Counted from the stretch's first letter, positions 8,310-17,994 are shown. The stretch is 64,000 nucleotides of DNA from Mogibacterium sp. (GCA_017404265.1 JAFRCS010000015.1:124001-188000), one strand, 5' to 3'. The notes: generated from the letters alone by a model not told the origin. Program-made: numbers and translations.

Positions 8310-9686
8310 TTATGCCTGCATCGACTTTAAGATATCTCTGGCCACGAACACTCCGCTCGCTGACGCGTGCGACAGTGAATGCGTGACTCCGCTGCCGTCT
8401 CCTATCATATAGAGGCCGCTGTATTTCGTCTCCAGGCGCTCGTTCACTTTGACTTCCATGTTGTAGAACTTGACTTCAACGCCGTAGAGAAGTGTATCGT
8501 CGTTTGCCGTGCCCGGCGCTATTTTGTCGAGCGCGTAGATCATCTCGATTATGCCATCGAGTATCCTCTTAGGAAGGACCAGGCTGAGATCGCCCGGTTC
8601 AGCCTTGAGTGTCGGTACTACAAAGCTGTCCGCAAGACGCTTGTACGTTGTGCGCCTGCCGCGGATGAGGTCGCCGAATCTCTGCACTATGACTCCGCCT
8701 CCCAGCATGTTGGAAAGCCTTGCTATGCTCTCGCCGTATCCGTTGCTGTCTTTGAACGGATACGAGAAGTGCTTGGATACCAGCAGAGCGAAATTGGTCA
8801 TGTTTGTCTGTTTGGCAGGATCTTCATAGCTGTGGCCGTTCACCGTGACGATGCCGTTGGTGTTCTCAGTAACGACGCTTCCGCGCGGATTCATACAGAA
8901 AGTCCTGACCTTATCCTCGAATTTTTCGGTCTTGTAAACGATCTTGCTCTCGTAAAGCTCATCGGTGATGTGTGAGAACAGTTCTGCCGGCAGCTCCACT
9001 CTGACACCGAGATCCACTCTGTTGGACTCTGTCGGGATGTCCAGGCTTTGGCAAATCTCTTCTATCCACTTGCTGCCGCTGCGGCCTACGGACACTATGC
9101 ATCTGCTGCAGGTGAAGCACTCATCTCCTGCGGTCACCAGATATCCGTCGTCGATCACTTCGATGCCGGTGACCGGTGTACGGAACTTGAATTCGACCTT
9201 GTCCTTAAGCTCATCATAGAGCTTTCCGAGCACTATGTAATTGATGTCGGTGCCAAGGTGTCTTACGGACGCGTCAAGGAGAATAAGATCGTTCTGACGG
9301 CACAGCTTCTTGAACGAAGAATTCGCTGTCGAATAGAGCTTTGTACCCGCTCCGCCGTGTGATACGTTGATAGAGTCGACATATTCCATCAGGCGTATCG
9401 CCTCTTCCTTGCCGATGTACTCGTGGAGAGTGCCGCCAAAGTCGTTCGTGATATTGTATTTGCCGTCCGAAAAAGCTCCCGCGCCGCCAAAGCCGCTCAT
9501 GATGGAGCAGCTGTCGCAGTTGATGCAGGTCTTGATCTTATCTCCGTCTATCGGGCATTTTCTCTGTTCCAGCTTCTTGCCGGCTTCAAAGACCGCAGTC
9601 TTGATCCCTCTGTTTTCTTTGGTGAGTTCATACGCAGCATAGATGCCGCCCGGACCGGCTCCGATAATAATTACATCATAATCCAT
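8310..9686 (-). CDS. FAD-dependent dehydrogenase (COG2509-like)
   Basis: A 458-residue flavoprotein. It opens with the dinucleotide-binding motif IIIGAGPGGIYAAYEL, has a cysteine-containing segment CPIDGDKIKTCINCDSC around residue 43, then SGFGGAGAFSDGK, and ends with the FAD-closing motif YMIGDGSGVTHSL. This arrangement is typical of the uncharacterised FAD-dependent oxidoreductases grouped with COG2509. The clustered cysteines (CINCDSC) could be redox-active or bind a metal. It lies 21 bases upstream of the threonine-synthase-like gene, so the two may be cotranscribed. Its substrate is unknown. Confidence 0.78.
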   Translation of the reverse strand: MDYDVIIIGAGPGGIYAAYELTKENRGIKTAVFEAGKKLEQRKCPIDGDKIKTCINCDSCSIMSGFGGAGAFSDGKYNITNDFGGTLHEYIGKEEAIRLMEYVDSINVSHGGAGTKLYSTANSSFKKLCRQNDLILLDASVRHLGTDINYIVLGKLYDELKDKVEFKFRTPVTGIEVIDDGYLVTAGDECFTCSRCIVSVGRSGSKWIEEICQSLDIPTESNRVDLGVRVELPAELFSHITDELYESKIVYKTEKFEDKVRTFCMNPRGSVVTENTNGIVTVNGHSYEDPAKQTNMTNFALLVSKHFSYPFKDSNGYGESIARLSNMLGGGVIVQRFGDLIRGRRTTYKRLADSFVVPTLKAEPGDLSLVLPKRILDGIIEMIYALDKIAPGTANDDTLLYGVEVKFYNMEVKVNERLETKYSGLYMIGDGSGVTHSLSHASASGVFVARDILKSMQA

Positions 9687-9698
9687 ATTTTCCCCTTT

Positions 9699-10928
9699 CT
9701 ATCTTTCGTCCCTGCTCGCTCTGTTGAGAAGAAGCCAGAATGCCGCTGCTGCCAAAGAGAAAGCTATTATTGCGTAAAAATTTGTCTGGTAACTGCCTCC
9801 CGCCGACTCAAGGAGAGCCGATGATATCATCGGGCCTATGGTCGCGGCAGGTATCAGGCTGAAATTCGCGATGCTGAAGTTGGTCGGGAAATTTACAGGG
9901 CCGAAGGCCTTGTTGATATACGCCGACGTTATTGTCGGGCAGCCTCCGTAAGCCAGTCCCACGAATACCAGACCGCAAAGAATAAATATATACTTGCCGC
10001 TCATGCCGCCCAATGTCAGCAGTATACCCGCAGCCAGCATGAACGCATTGTTGACAAGCGTCGAGAAAAATCGTCCGCGCCTGTCAAAGTTGTTGCCAGC
10101 TATGATGCGTCCTGCCCCGTTGAAGAGCGAGACTATCATGCCCAGTATCGCTGCGCCTCCGAAGGCGACCGAAATGTTGGCCGCGCTGTTTATGACCAGC
10201 AGGCCTGCCGCGTTCAGCAATATAGCCCAGATGACAAAGAACCAGAATTTCGCTGTCTTCATCATCTCGCCGGCAGTATAGTTGCGGACTTCTGTTTCGC
10301 TGTCAGCATCTTTCTTTACCGTAAGGCCCGCAAGCGCGGCGCTGTCTTCAGCAGTCGGAGACTTGATTATGACCGCTGCCAGGACGCAGACTACGCAGAT
10401 CGCTATGCCCAGCACTCTGAATACCTTCAGCAGTCCCATCGAGCCTATCATGGAGTTCACGACTGACCCCAGGACAAGCCCGCCAAGGCCAAAGCCCATC
10501 AGCATTATGCCTGAAGCAAGTCCCACCTTGTCAGGGAACCACTTGTTGATGGTTCCTATGACTCCGTTGTAGGCAACACCTACTCCGCCGCCGCCGAATA
10601 CTCCGTAGAATATATAGAGCATCGTAAGGCTCGCAGCCGGTGAATCAGCTTTCATCATGGATACCACGAAAAAGCCAACCAGCAGCATCGCCGCAGATAT
10701 GAGCATCCTGACTCCTATGCTGAGCTTCTTGCTCAGGAGTCCGCCCGCGAATCCGCCAAGGCAGAAGAATATCATTGAAATAGTAAATGTCAGTGACAGT
10801 TGTGAGATGCTCCAGTCAGGATACATCTCCCCAAAAGGCGTTCTGAAGATGGACCACGCGTAAATGAGTCCAAGAAACAGCAGCGTCAGTGTACCCATTC
10901 CAAGGTATAGCCATCTCTTGTTATTCAT
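9699..10928 (-). CDS. MFS transporter, OFA (oxalate/formate antiporter) family
   Basis: A 409-residue, roughly twelve-segment membrane protein. The first helix, LLFLGLIYAWSIFRTPF, is the hallmark of the OFA branch of the major facilitator superfamily, and GVGVAYNGVIGTINKWFPD near residue 120 is the other conserved block. OFA members exchange small carboxylates such as oxalate and formate, but many have unknown cargo. Its ATG overlaps the end of the DUF975 gene upstream, and it lies 12 bases before the FAD dehydrogenase, so these three are likely transcribed together. Confidence 0.82.
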   Translation of the reverse strand: MNNKRWLYLGMGTLTLLFLGLIYAWSIFRTPFGEMYPDWSISQLSLTFTISMIFFCLGGFAGGLLSKKLSIGVRMLISAAMLLVGFFVVSMMKADSPAASLTMLYIFYGVFGGGGVGVAYNGVIGTINKWFPDKVGLASGIMLMGFGLGGLVLGSVVNSMIGSMGLLKVFRVLGIAICVVCVLAAVIIKSPTAEDSAALAGLTVKKDADSETEVRNYTAGEMMKTAKFWFFVIWAILLNAAGLLVINSAANISVAFGGAAILGMIVSLFNGAGRIIAGNNFDRRGRFFSTLVNNAFMLAAGILLTLGGMSGKYIFILCGLVFVGLAYGGCPTITSAYINKAFGPVNFPTNFSIANFSLIPAATIGPMISSALLESAGGSYQTNFYAIIAFSLAAAAFWLLLNRASRDER

Positions 10929-11784
10929 TCATGCCCTCCTGATCGAATTCGAACTCCACTTCAGGAGCTTCCTCTTTCACTGTCTCTGCAGGTGCGGCGA
11001 TCTCTGACGGTCTGCCGCTGAGAGTCAGGTAAAGCTCAGCATTTGTAGCAGCTTGATACGGATTCGTAAATATTATATTGAGTATGCCCAGAGTGAATGC
11101 TCCGAGTATTTTCCAGCCCAGGAATGAAAGGTCGAGAACGAAAGAGTCCCATTTGTTTCCGTTCATCATCATGGCCGACTGCTCTCTGGCATCGGCGCCT
11201 GTTATTGCAGGATTTTCGCTGATGATATACGGCACAAGCCTCCAGCAATATGCTTTATATATGCCCGGGAAAATCAGCAGCAGGCACCAGAGAGCAGTGA
11301 ATAAGCCCGTAGTAAACATGGAGCCGACTACCTTCATGTAGTTTTCATTGAACGCTATACCTATGTTGTCGCGGTTGAGACCTGTTTTCTGGTCATCCGC
11401 GTTGTCTATAAAGAACTTCTGAACACCCACCTGCAGCGGATTCAGGAGGAACGCGCCAAGTGCCATGCCGAACGCCAGTGCAATAACAACTGCAACAATG
11501 ATCACTGCAATCAATGCCGCACTGATCAGGACGCTGCTTCTCGAAGACCCATCCGGGCTGTATTCTATGGAATCATCAAATGAGTCATTGTAATCGCCAA
11601 TGTCCTGAGTATAGTTGCTGTCATTGTTCATGTTCTTCTGGACATTGTTATAGCTCGAGCCCGCAGAACCCACACCGCCCGCGCCGGTCGCTATCATCAG
11701 CAGAAGAGCTGCAATTATGCAAGTGACACGGTTGGCTCTGTAAGCCGCTTTGCCTTTTGCTTTAAGTTCTTTTCGATCCCACAT
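10921..11784 (-). CDS. DUF975 family membrane protein
   Basis: A 287-residue protein starting MWDRKELKAKGKAAYRANR, the conserved cytoplasmic opening of DUF975 proteins. Several hydrophobic segments follow, with an extracellular-looking Asn/Ser/Asp-rich stretch around residues 50-85 and a long central helix pair. The C terminus is acidic. The family is widespread in Clostridia and has no established function; membrane stress or envelope roles are only guesses. It shares an 8-bp overlap with the OFA transporter downstream. Confidence 0.75.
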   Translation of the reverse strand: MWDRKELKAKGKAAYRANRVTCIIAALLLMIATGAGGVGSAGSSYNNVQKNMNNDSNYTQDIGDYNDSFDDSIEYSPDGSSRSSVLISAALIAVIIVAVVIALAFGMALGAFLLNPLQVGVQKFFIDNADDQKTGLNRDNIGIAFNENYMKVVGSMFTTGLFTALWCLLLIFPGIYKAYCWRLVPYIISENPAITGADAREQSAMMMNGNKWDSFVLDLSFLGWKILGAFTLGILNIIFTNPYQAATNAELYLTLSGRPSEIAAPAETVKEEAPEVEFEFDQEGMNE

Positions 11785-11840
11785 AGTGATCTCCCTTCAT
11801 TACATAATCATACACAGTAATATTATCACAATAAGGTCTT

Positions 11841-11852
11841 ATTATCGATAAT
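11841..11852. promoter_or_regulatory. 12-bp perfect palindrome in the divergent DUF975/azlC spacer
   Basis: ATTATCGATAAT is a perfect palindrome in the short divergent intergenic region. It overlaps a possible plus-strand -10 (GATAAT, 11847-11852), 18 bases after a TTATCA. It could be a repressor site for azlCD, but a short AT-rich palindrome can arise by chance. Confidence 0.3.
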
Positions 11853-11928
11853 CAATTGAGCCTGTCATTGCATGCCGGACTCCAAAGTGCTAAAGTTGGA
11901 AGCGATAATAACTACTGAAGGGCAAGGG

Positions 11929-12663
11929 ATGGAAAAAGGACGCGATATTTTCATTCAGGGATACAGACACGGCATTCCGATCGGACTCGGATACTTTGCC
12001 GTGGCTTTTTCTTTGGGAATAGCCGCGCGCGACTACGGCTTCAGCGCAGCGCAGGGTTTCATATCCAGCCTTTTCACATATGCTTCGGCCGGCCAGTACA
12101 TGGGTTTTGCGTTGTATGCTACAAACACTACTCTTGCTGAACTGATACTGCTGACATTCATCATCAACGCCCGATATATCCTGATGGGCTTTGCTCTGAA
12201 CCAGCGCATGCCTGAAGGCACACCTCTCAGAACGAGACTTCTGGTTGGAAGCTGCATCACCGATGAGATCTTCGGGATCACCATAGCAAGGCCGGGCGTG
12301 CCTACGCCTTACTACACATTCGGCGCTCTGATCGCCGCGGTGCCGCTCTGGGCGCTGGGGACCGCGTGCGGCATCTCCATGGGAAACATATTGCCGGCAA
12401 GGATAGTCAGTGCGCTCAGCGTCGCACTCTTCGGCATGTTTATCGCAGTCATCATACCGCCTGCCCGCAAGGACAAGGCAGTCCTGGGCGCGGTAATGAT
12501 AAGTTTTGCCTGCTCATACGCGGCAGTTAAGCTTCCTGTTGTCTCGAACCTTTCGCAGGGCAACCGCACGATACTCCTGACAGTGGTCATCTCTGCTGTC
12601 TTTGCCATGCTCTTCCCAAGGAAGACTGAGGAAGCGGAAGGAGGTGCCGTGGATGCAGATTAA
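11929..12663 (+). CDS. azlC: AzlC family amino-acid exporter, large subunit
   Basis: About 244 residues, with the AzlC signature at the start (GYRHGIPIGLGYFAVAFSLG) and FTYASAGQYMGFAL near residue 60. With AzlD it forms an exporter for branched-chain amino acids or their analogues. I chose the ATG at 11929 because GAAGGG lies six bases before it, while the upstream in-frame ATG at 11872 has no ribosome site and would add 19 residues unlike the family. The gene overlaps azlD by 11 bp. Confidence 0.85.
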   Translation: MEKGRDIFIQGYRHGIPIGLGYFAVAFSLGIAARDYGFSAAQGFISSLFTYASAGQYMGFALYATNTTLAELILLTFIINARYILMGFALNQRMPEGTPLRTRLLVGSCITDEIFGITIARPGVPTPYYTFGALIAAVPLWALGTACGISMGNILPARIVSALSVALFGMFIAVIIPPARKDKAVLGAVMISFACSYAAVKLPVVSNLSQGNRTILLTVVISAVFAMLFPRKTEEAEGGAVDAD

Positions 12664-12958
12664 TGTGTATCTGTACATCTTCGTGATGGCCTTCGCTACC
12701 TGGCTGATGCGTGTCGCCGCTTCCCTCATAATGAAAAAACCGATACAAAATCGGTTCTTTCAGTCGTTCCTTTATTATGTTCCGTATGTGACTCTCGCGG
12801 TCATGACCTTCCCTGCCATAGTGGAGGCAACTCAGTCGCCTCTCGCGGGAGCCGCCGCTTTGATAGTCTGCATAGCCGCCGCCTGGTTCGGTCAGGGACT
12901 TTTCACCGTGGCCATCCTCGGCTGCGTTACAGTGCTGGTGCTTGAGCTGTTCCTCTAG
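12653..12958 (+). CDS. azlD: AzlD family amino-acid exporter, small subunit
   Basis: A 101-residue membrane protein with about four hydrophobic segments (MQINVYLYIFVMAFATWLMR, then FFQSFLYYVPYVTLAVMTFP), the normal size and pattern of AzlD. It pairs with AzlC in branched-chain amino-acid export. The start is set by AGGAGG (12639-12644), eight bases before the ATG. Its TAG stop shares the sequence CTAG with the stop of the convergent galactokinase gene. Confidence 0.85.
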   Translation: MQINVYLYIFVMAFATWLMRVAASLIMKKPIQNRFFQSFLYYVPYVTLAVMTFPAIVEATQSPLAGAAALIVCIAAAWFGQGLFTVAILGCVTVLVLELFL

Positions 12959-14118
12959 AACACTTCGGGACCGCCGCCCGGAGACACGATGTAGAACGTG
13001 CAGTCGTATCCCACTTTGTCACGATATGTCTCACCAATGATACGGCAGAATTCATCTGCCGCTTCTTTTTTTACGATGGAAACGGTGCAGCCTCCGAATC
13101 CGCCTCCCGTCATCCTCGATCCGAGGACCCCCGGGATCTCCCAGGCGGTTTCAGCGAGGACGTCGAGTTCTCTGCACGATACCTCGTAATCGTCTCTAAG
13201 CGACACATGCGAGGCGTTCATCAGTCTCCCGAATTCCTCAAGATCCCCCGCTTCCAGCGCCTTTACGCCGTCCACGGCTCTCCTGTCCTCATATACAGCG
13301 TGTTTTGCTCTTCTGAGGCACACAGGATCTCCGATGACATGCTTTTGCTTTTCGAACTCCTCAGGACTCAGCTTGCAGAGAGCCTCTGCGCCTGTGACCT
13401 TCTGAAGGGCCTCGAGCGCCTCGCCGCACTCTCTCCTTCTGTCGTTGTAAGCGCTGTCCTTAAGGGAATGCTTTTTGTTTGTGTTGGTGATGATAAGCAC
13501 CTCATCTTTAAGAACGAACGGCACGTACTTGAAACTGAGATCGGCTGTATCAAGGAAGATGGCATGATCCTTCTTTCCCATGGCAGAAGCGAACTGATCC
13601 ATGATGCCGCAGTTGAGACCGCAGTAGTGGTTCTCCGCTTCCTGCCCAAACAGCGCTATCTGCTGATTGCTTACGTCGAAGCCAAACATATCTCTAAGCA
13701 TGACGCCTGTCAGCACCTCGAGCGACGCGGAAGAAGAAAGCCCCGCTCCTGCAGGAATGTCTCCTCCTATGATGATGTCAAGTCCGCAGTCCATCTCAAA
13801 GCCGTGCTTGTCGAAAGCCCACATGACACCCTTTGGATACGCAGTCCAGCCCTTGTCTTCCAGCGGCCAGAATTCATCGATGCTGGTCTCTACAACATCG
13901 CTTTCGCTGAAGTTCACGGAATAGAAACGCAGTTTGTCATCATTCCTCTTCGCTGCCGCGGCATATGTACCGTAAGACAGAGCGCAAGGAAACACATGGC
14001 CTCCATTGTAGTCAGTATGCTCGCCTATGAGATTCACTCTGCCCGGCGCAAAATACGCGCGGATATCGTCCGTCTTTCCGTATATATCCCTGAATGCCTT
14101 TATTACAGTGTCTTTCAT
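12955..14118 (-). CDS. galK: Galactokinase
   Basis: A 387-residue GHMP kinase phosphorylating galactose to galactose-1-phosphate. The galactokinase signature GRVNLIGEHTDYNGGHVFP is near residue 27, the ATP-binding GHMP loop GDIPAGAGLSSSAS near 115, and the third motif TGGGFGGC near 335. The start at 14118 overlaps the upstream glucosidase stop as ATGA, so the two are translationally coupled; an upstream in-frame start would add 16 atypical residues. Coupling to a beta-glycosidase suggests that the glycosidase releases galactose or a galactose-containing unit, but no galT or galE is in the window. Confidence 0.9.
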   Translation of the reverse strand: MKDTVIKAFRDIYGKTDDIRAYFAPGRVNLIGEHTDYNGGHVFPCALSYGTYAAAAKRNDDKLRFYSVNFSESDVVETSIDEFWPLEDKGWTAYPKGVMWAFDKHGFEMDCGLDIIIGGDIPAGAGLSSSASLEVLTGVMLRDMFGFDVSNQQIALFGQEAENHYCGLNCGIMDQFASAMGKKDHAIFLDTADLSFKYVPFVLKDEVLIITNTNKKHSLKDSAYNDRRRECGEALEALQKVTGAEALCKLSPEEFEKQKHVIGDPVCLRRAKHAVYEDRRAVDGVKALEAGDLEEFGRLMNASHVSLRDDYEVSCRELDVLAETAWEIPGVLGSRMTGGGFGGCTVSIVKKEAADEFCRIIGETYRDKVGYDCTFYIVSPGGGPEVF

Positions 14119-16550
14119 TTGCGTTTGATATCCTTTCCGAGTCTCTCCATCACGCGGAGCAGCCAACCGGCGTTCTCTCTGAGCTGAAGTTCCGTTACGG
14201 TACCGTCTTTTAACCCTGCTATTATCTGTCTGTAATCCTTTTTACCGCCCGGCATGAACAAGCTGCAGCCCGCGGCCGCCACCTTGGCGGCGTCAGGAGT
14301 ACCGTATTTTGAGCCCTTTGCCAGCAGCATATCGCCTCCGATAACCCAGTCGGTCATGATAAGGCCGTCGAATCCGTATTCATTTCTGAGGACCTCGGTC
14401 AGAGCCTTGCTTTCCGAAGTGTGTACTCCGTTGAGAAGGTTGTATGAAGTCATTACCGATACCGGATCAGCTTCACGCACGCATATGCCGAAGCCCTTGA
14501 GGTAAATCTCGCGGAGCGCCCTCTCGCTGACGATGCTGTTGCTTGCGTAGCGGTTGGTCTCCTGATTGTTTGCGGCATAGTGCTTTATGGTCACTCCGCG
14601 GCCCGGGTGCTTCTGTACACCCTTTGTGAGTGCCGCGGCAAACCTGCCGCTGATAAGCGGATCTTCCGAGAAATACTCGAAGTTGCGTCCGCAGAGGATG
14701 TTTCTGTGTATGTTCAGAGCCGGCGCCAGCCAGAGGTCGATGCCAAATATGTCCATTTCGCCTGCCACTATGTCGCCGCAGATCTCAGCGAAGTCCGTGT
14801 TCCAGCTCTGTGCAATGGCTGTCGCGATAGGAATGGCAGTGCAGTACTGTTCTATCAGCTGCGCTCCCTTGCCCGGTTTTGCCTCTCTCATAAGCACTGC
14901 CCTGAGAGCGTTAGGCAGCATGTCCGTCATGGATTCAGGGATAGCCGTTCCGATTATGTGTTTGCCCTTTGCGTCCTCATAGTACTTGCGCGCTATCCTT
15001 ACGCCCGCAGGCCCGTCGGACATGATAATGCTGCCAAGCCCCCTGTTCCTGAACAGTACGGTCGATTCGCCCGCCGCTCCGGCTACACTCTGGGCAGAGT
15101 CGCCTATCACGCTGCTTATGCTGAACTTATCGGGATCGAAATTTCCCACATTCAGGAAAGCCAGTTCTTCTGCCGTAAAGCCGTCCAGTATGCTGTCGTC
15201 CGTCACGCCTGCTCTCCACTTTCCCGGAAGCTTTGTCTCGCATCCCAAGAGGTCAAGCGCAATGACCGGAAGCCCTGCTGTATCAAAGTCCCTTATGCCG
15301 GGGCTTCTCAGGTCATCGAAATCAGCGCCCTCAAACAGCCTTGCTGAACGTCTTACGATGAAGTCATCATTAAGGGTGAGGATCGCCGCCGGTTCCGCAG
15401 CCCTGCTGTCCGGGCCTGCCAGAACGATGTACTCGCCCTTTTCAAGTATGTATGATGCCGCTTTGGTATCAAAAGCGGCTAGTTCTCTTATGTCAAAACT
15501 GACAGTTACCGTGGCGCTATTTCCCGGCGCCAGTTCTTCTGTCTTTGCAAAGCCCGCAAGGCTCTTCGTTTCTCTGCCCAGCCTTCCCTGAGGACATGAG
15601 ACATATATCTGAAGCGTTTCCTTGCCGGCAAATCTGCCTGTGTTTGTGATCTTCGCGGATACCTCAACGACAGATCCGTCTGTTTTTACATCTGCCTTGC
15701 ATATCTCAAATTCGGTATAGCCGAGTCCGTATCCGAACGGGAACAGCGGCTCGAATCCGAAGGCGTCATAATATCTGTATCCGACGAATATGCCCTCTCT
15801 GTAGCGGCAGTCATCTCTTCTTCCGAAGTCACCGGCAGTGCTGAGATCTTCTGTCGCAGCCCATGTGGTGGTGAGCTTGCCGGACGGGTACGCCTTTCCG
15901 AGAAGTATGTCGGCAAGAGCCGCGCCTGTCTCTACACCAAGCTGGGAGAGCACCAGGATGTTGCCTACTCCCATCACAGGCGAAAGATCGACCGGACCTC
16001 CGGCATTGATCACAAGCATGAATTTCTCATAACGCGCGTTGAGCATGATGATGTCACGCACTTCGCTGTCGGTCAGAAGCAGATCGCCCTTCTCCGCCAG
16101 CCTGTCGTTGCCCTCTCCGGATATCCTCGACACTACATACACGGCCGCGTCAGCTGAATAGTCCAGCGGGATCAGATAATCCGGCTGCTTCACTACGGCT
16201 CCCATCGATGCCGCTATTATGTTGATCCTTTCCTTGCGGGATCTTTTGAATATCTCAGAGCGTCTCTTCTCCTTTTCCCTCTCGTTGAACGGTCTGAACA
16301 TGTCAGGCCAGAACGGATTGGTTATGGTAAAGCCGGCGTCTTTCAGTCCCTGTTCAACGCTCACGAAATAACGGGAGTTGACCTCGCCCGATCCGGTGCC
16401 TCCCTTTACAGTGTCTCTTACACCGCTTCCGCAGGCGGCGATCCTGCAAGGCCCGTCAAGCGGAAAAGCACCGTTCCTTTTCAGCAATACGGTGCATTCT
16501 CCAAGATAAGGTCTGAGCCTTTCTATATTGTCCTTTTCGTATTTGTTCAT
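14115..16550 (-). CDS. Glycoside hydrolase family 3 beta-glucosidase with permuted domains
   Basis: An 811-residue GH3 enzyme in which the usual order is reversed. The alpha/beta sandwich (GH3_C-like, starting CRIAACGSGVRD) comes first, then a fibronectin-III-like segment (GKETLQIYVS, about residues 300-370), then the TIM-barrel catalytic domain (DGPAGVRI, GRNFEYFSEDP, VTIKHYAANNQ). The nucleophile is the aspartate in GLIMTDW, about residue 734. Reversed GH3 enzymes are known from Ruminococcus and Butyrivibrio. There is no signal peptide, so it should act inside the cell. Start chosen at 16550 because AGAGG lies just upstream. Confidence 0.85.
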   Translation of the reverse strand: MNKYEKDNIERLRPYLGECTVLLKRNGAFPLDGPCRIAACGSGVRDTVKGGTGSGEVNSRYFVSVEQGLKDAGFTITNPFWPDMFRPFNEREKEKRRSEIFKRSRKERINIIAASMGAVVKQPDYLIPLDYSADAAVYVVSRISGEGNDRLAEKGDLLLTDSEVRDIIMLNARYEKFMLVINAGGPVDLSPVMGVGNILVLSQLGVETGAALADILLGKAYPSGKLTTTWAATEDLSTAGDFGRRDDCRYREGIFVGYRYYDAFGFEPLFPFGYGLGYTEFEICKADVKTDGSVVEVSAKITNTGRFAGKETLQIYVSCPQGRLGRETKSLAGFAKTEELAPGNSATVTVSFDIRELAAFDTKAASYILEKGEYIVLAGPDSRAAEPAAILTLNDDFIVRRSARLFEGADFDDLRSPGIRDFDTAGLPVIALDLLGCETKLPGKWRAGVTDDSILDGFTAEELAFLNVGNFDPDKFSISSVIGDSAQSVAGAAGESTVLFRNRGLGSIIMSDGPAGVRIARKYYEDAKGKHIIGTAIPESMTDMLPNALRAVLMREAKPGKGAQLIEQYCTAIPIATAIAQSWNTDFAEICGDIVAGEMDIFGIDLWLAPALNIHRNILCGRNFEYFSEDPLISGRFAAALTKGVQKHPGRGVTIKHYAANNQETNRYASNSIVSERALREIYLKGFGICVREADPVSVMTSYNLLNGVHTSESKALTEVLRNEYGFDGLIMTDWVIGGDMLLAKGSKYGTPDAAKVAAAGCSLFMPGGKKDYRQIIAGLKDGTVTELQLRENAGWLLRVMERLGKDIKRK

Positions 16551-16560
16551 ATGAAAACCT

Positions 16561-17976
16561 CTAGTATCCGACCGCGAGACCAAACATCAGTATCGCAGAT
16601 GTAAGAATGAGATTCAGCGTCTGGAACTTCCAGGAATATCTGAACCATTCGCCGTAGCTCACATCGGACAGTCCGAGAGTAATGAGCAGCCCCGCGTTCG
16701 TTGGATATATGACATTGCTGAAGCCGTCGCCGAAAGCGAAGGCGACTATGGCCAGCTGCATGTTGATGCCGAAAAGCTGAGCAAGCGGCGCGATTATCGG
16801 TATAAGCAGGAATGCCTTGGCCGAGCCTGAAGAAATGAAGAAGTTCATCACCAGGCATATCGCGTAAATGAAGAGCACGACTCCGGCCTTGGACATGCTC
16901 CCCGCCATGCCCGCTGCTCTGAACAATATCGTATCGAGTATCCTGCCCTCAACCATGGTGTACTTGATCGAAGACGCCATAAGAATCATGAGTATGGACG
17001 GCGCTATTGCTATTATCCCGTTCAGGAAAGTCCTGCCGAGTTCCTTGAGACTGGTGCCGGATATGAGTACCGACGCTATCCCTGCCGACAGGAACATCAG
17101 CGCCACGATTATCATGGTGTAATCCTGAAGCGCCCTGATAAAGCCCGAGCTCAGCACTATGGCTATACCAATACCGAGTATGACCGCAAAGACCTTGAGG
17201 CCTTTGTCCATGCGCCCGTCCTGCTTATACTCTATGCCTGCTTCGACTTCTCCGGCTGGCTTCTCTATTTTGAGAGCGTGACGTCTTACGAACCACAGAA
17301 GCAAGGCGTAGATCAGGATGAATGAAAGCGCCCTCAGCCACATGCCGCTGAACATAGGAAGGCCTGCGAGACTCTGAGCGACTCCTATGGTGAACGGGTT
17401 GGCGATACCCGCGGCAAATCCGCAGCCCGTCGCCAGAAGCGACATGCCTATGCCCGTTACGGAGTCCCATCCGAGAGCCACCGCAAGCGCCACTACTATA
17501 GGCGCCATAGGAATAACTTCTTCAAATGATCCGACCAGTGAACCCAGAGCCATGAAGAAGAATATCAGGACAGCCATCAGCCTGTACTTGACGTCACCGA
17601 ACCTGTCGACTATCTTGCCCAGCATGTAGTTCATCATGCCGCATGCAGTAAGAGAGTTGAACACTCCTCCTATGACCAGCAGGAATATGAGTACGGCAAT
17701 GATGGTGCCGGAGCCCTCCGCCCCAAGCACCAGAAACGGTGAAAGCAGCCACTTCCAGAACGGGATGCCTCCTTCCACATAATGGAATCCGGCATCGGTA
17801 TCTATGACCGTATGTCCCGACTCATCTACTATCCTGGCGTATTCGCCGCCCGGTATCACAAGCGTAAGCACGTAGGTAGCCACCATCAGGATGAAGATTA
17901 TCCCGATGGCTATGAGAAACGACCTCGCGCCTATGTTGATGCCGTCGCTGTTGTCTCTCCTGCCCTTGCCTGCCAT
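16561..17976 (-). CDS. YfcC-family (DcuC-like) carboxylate/amino-acid carrier
   Basis: A 471-residue membrane protein with about twelve hydrophobic segments. The opening GYVLTLVIPGGEYAR-like stretch (YVLTLVIPGGEYAR, residue 40), GSFEEVIPMAPIVVALAVAL near 170 and the C-terminal NVIYPTNAGLLITLGLSDVSY are typical of the YfcC/COG1288 branch of the C4-dicarboxylate carrier superfamily. Homologues sit beside peptidases and deiminases and probably move basic or neutral amino acids or dicarboxylates. It lies between an M20 peptidase and the GH3 enzyme, closely spaced on both sides; the peptidase is its more natural partner. Confidence 0.82.
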   Translation of the reverse strand: MAGKGRRDNSDGINIGARSFLIAIGIIFILMVATYVLTLVIPGGEYARIVDESGHTVIDTDAGFHYVEGGIPFWKWLLSPFLVLGAEGSGTIIAVLIFLLVIGGVFNSLTACGMMNYMLGKIVDRFGDVKYRLMAVLIFFFMALGSLVGSFEEVIPMAPIVVALAVALGWDSVTGIGMSLLATGCGFAAGIANPFTIGVAQSLAGLPMFSGMWLRALSFILIYALLLWFVRRHALKIEKPAGEVEAGIEYKQDGRMDKGLKVFAVILGIGIAIVLSSGFIRALQDYTMIIVALMFLSAGIASVLISGTSLKELGRTFLNGIIAIAPSILMILMASSIKYTMVEGRILDTILFRAAGMAGSMSKAGVVLFIYAICLVMNFFISSGSAKAFLLIPIIAPLAQLFGINMQLAIVAFAFGDGFSNVIYPTNAGLLITLGLSDVSYGEWFRYSWKFQTLNLILTSAILMFGLAVGY

Positions 17977-17994
17977 CTGTCAGCTCCTCTCAGA

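Noticed and set aside
13207..14187. Plus-strand open frame of 326 codons
   Set aside because: Antisense shadow of galactokinase.
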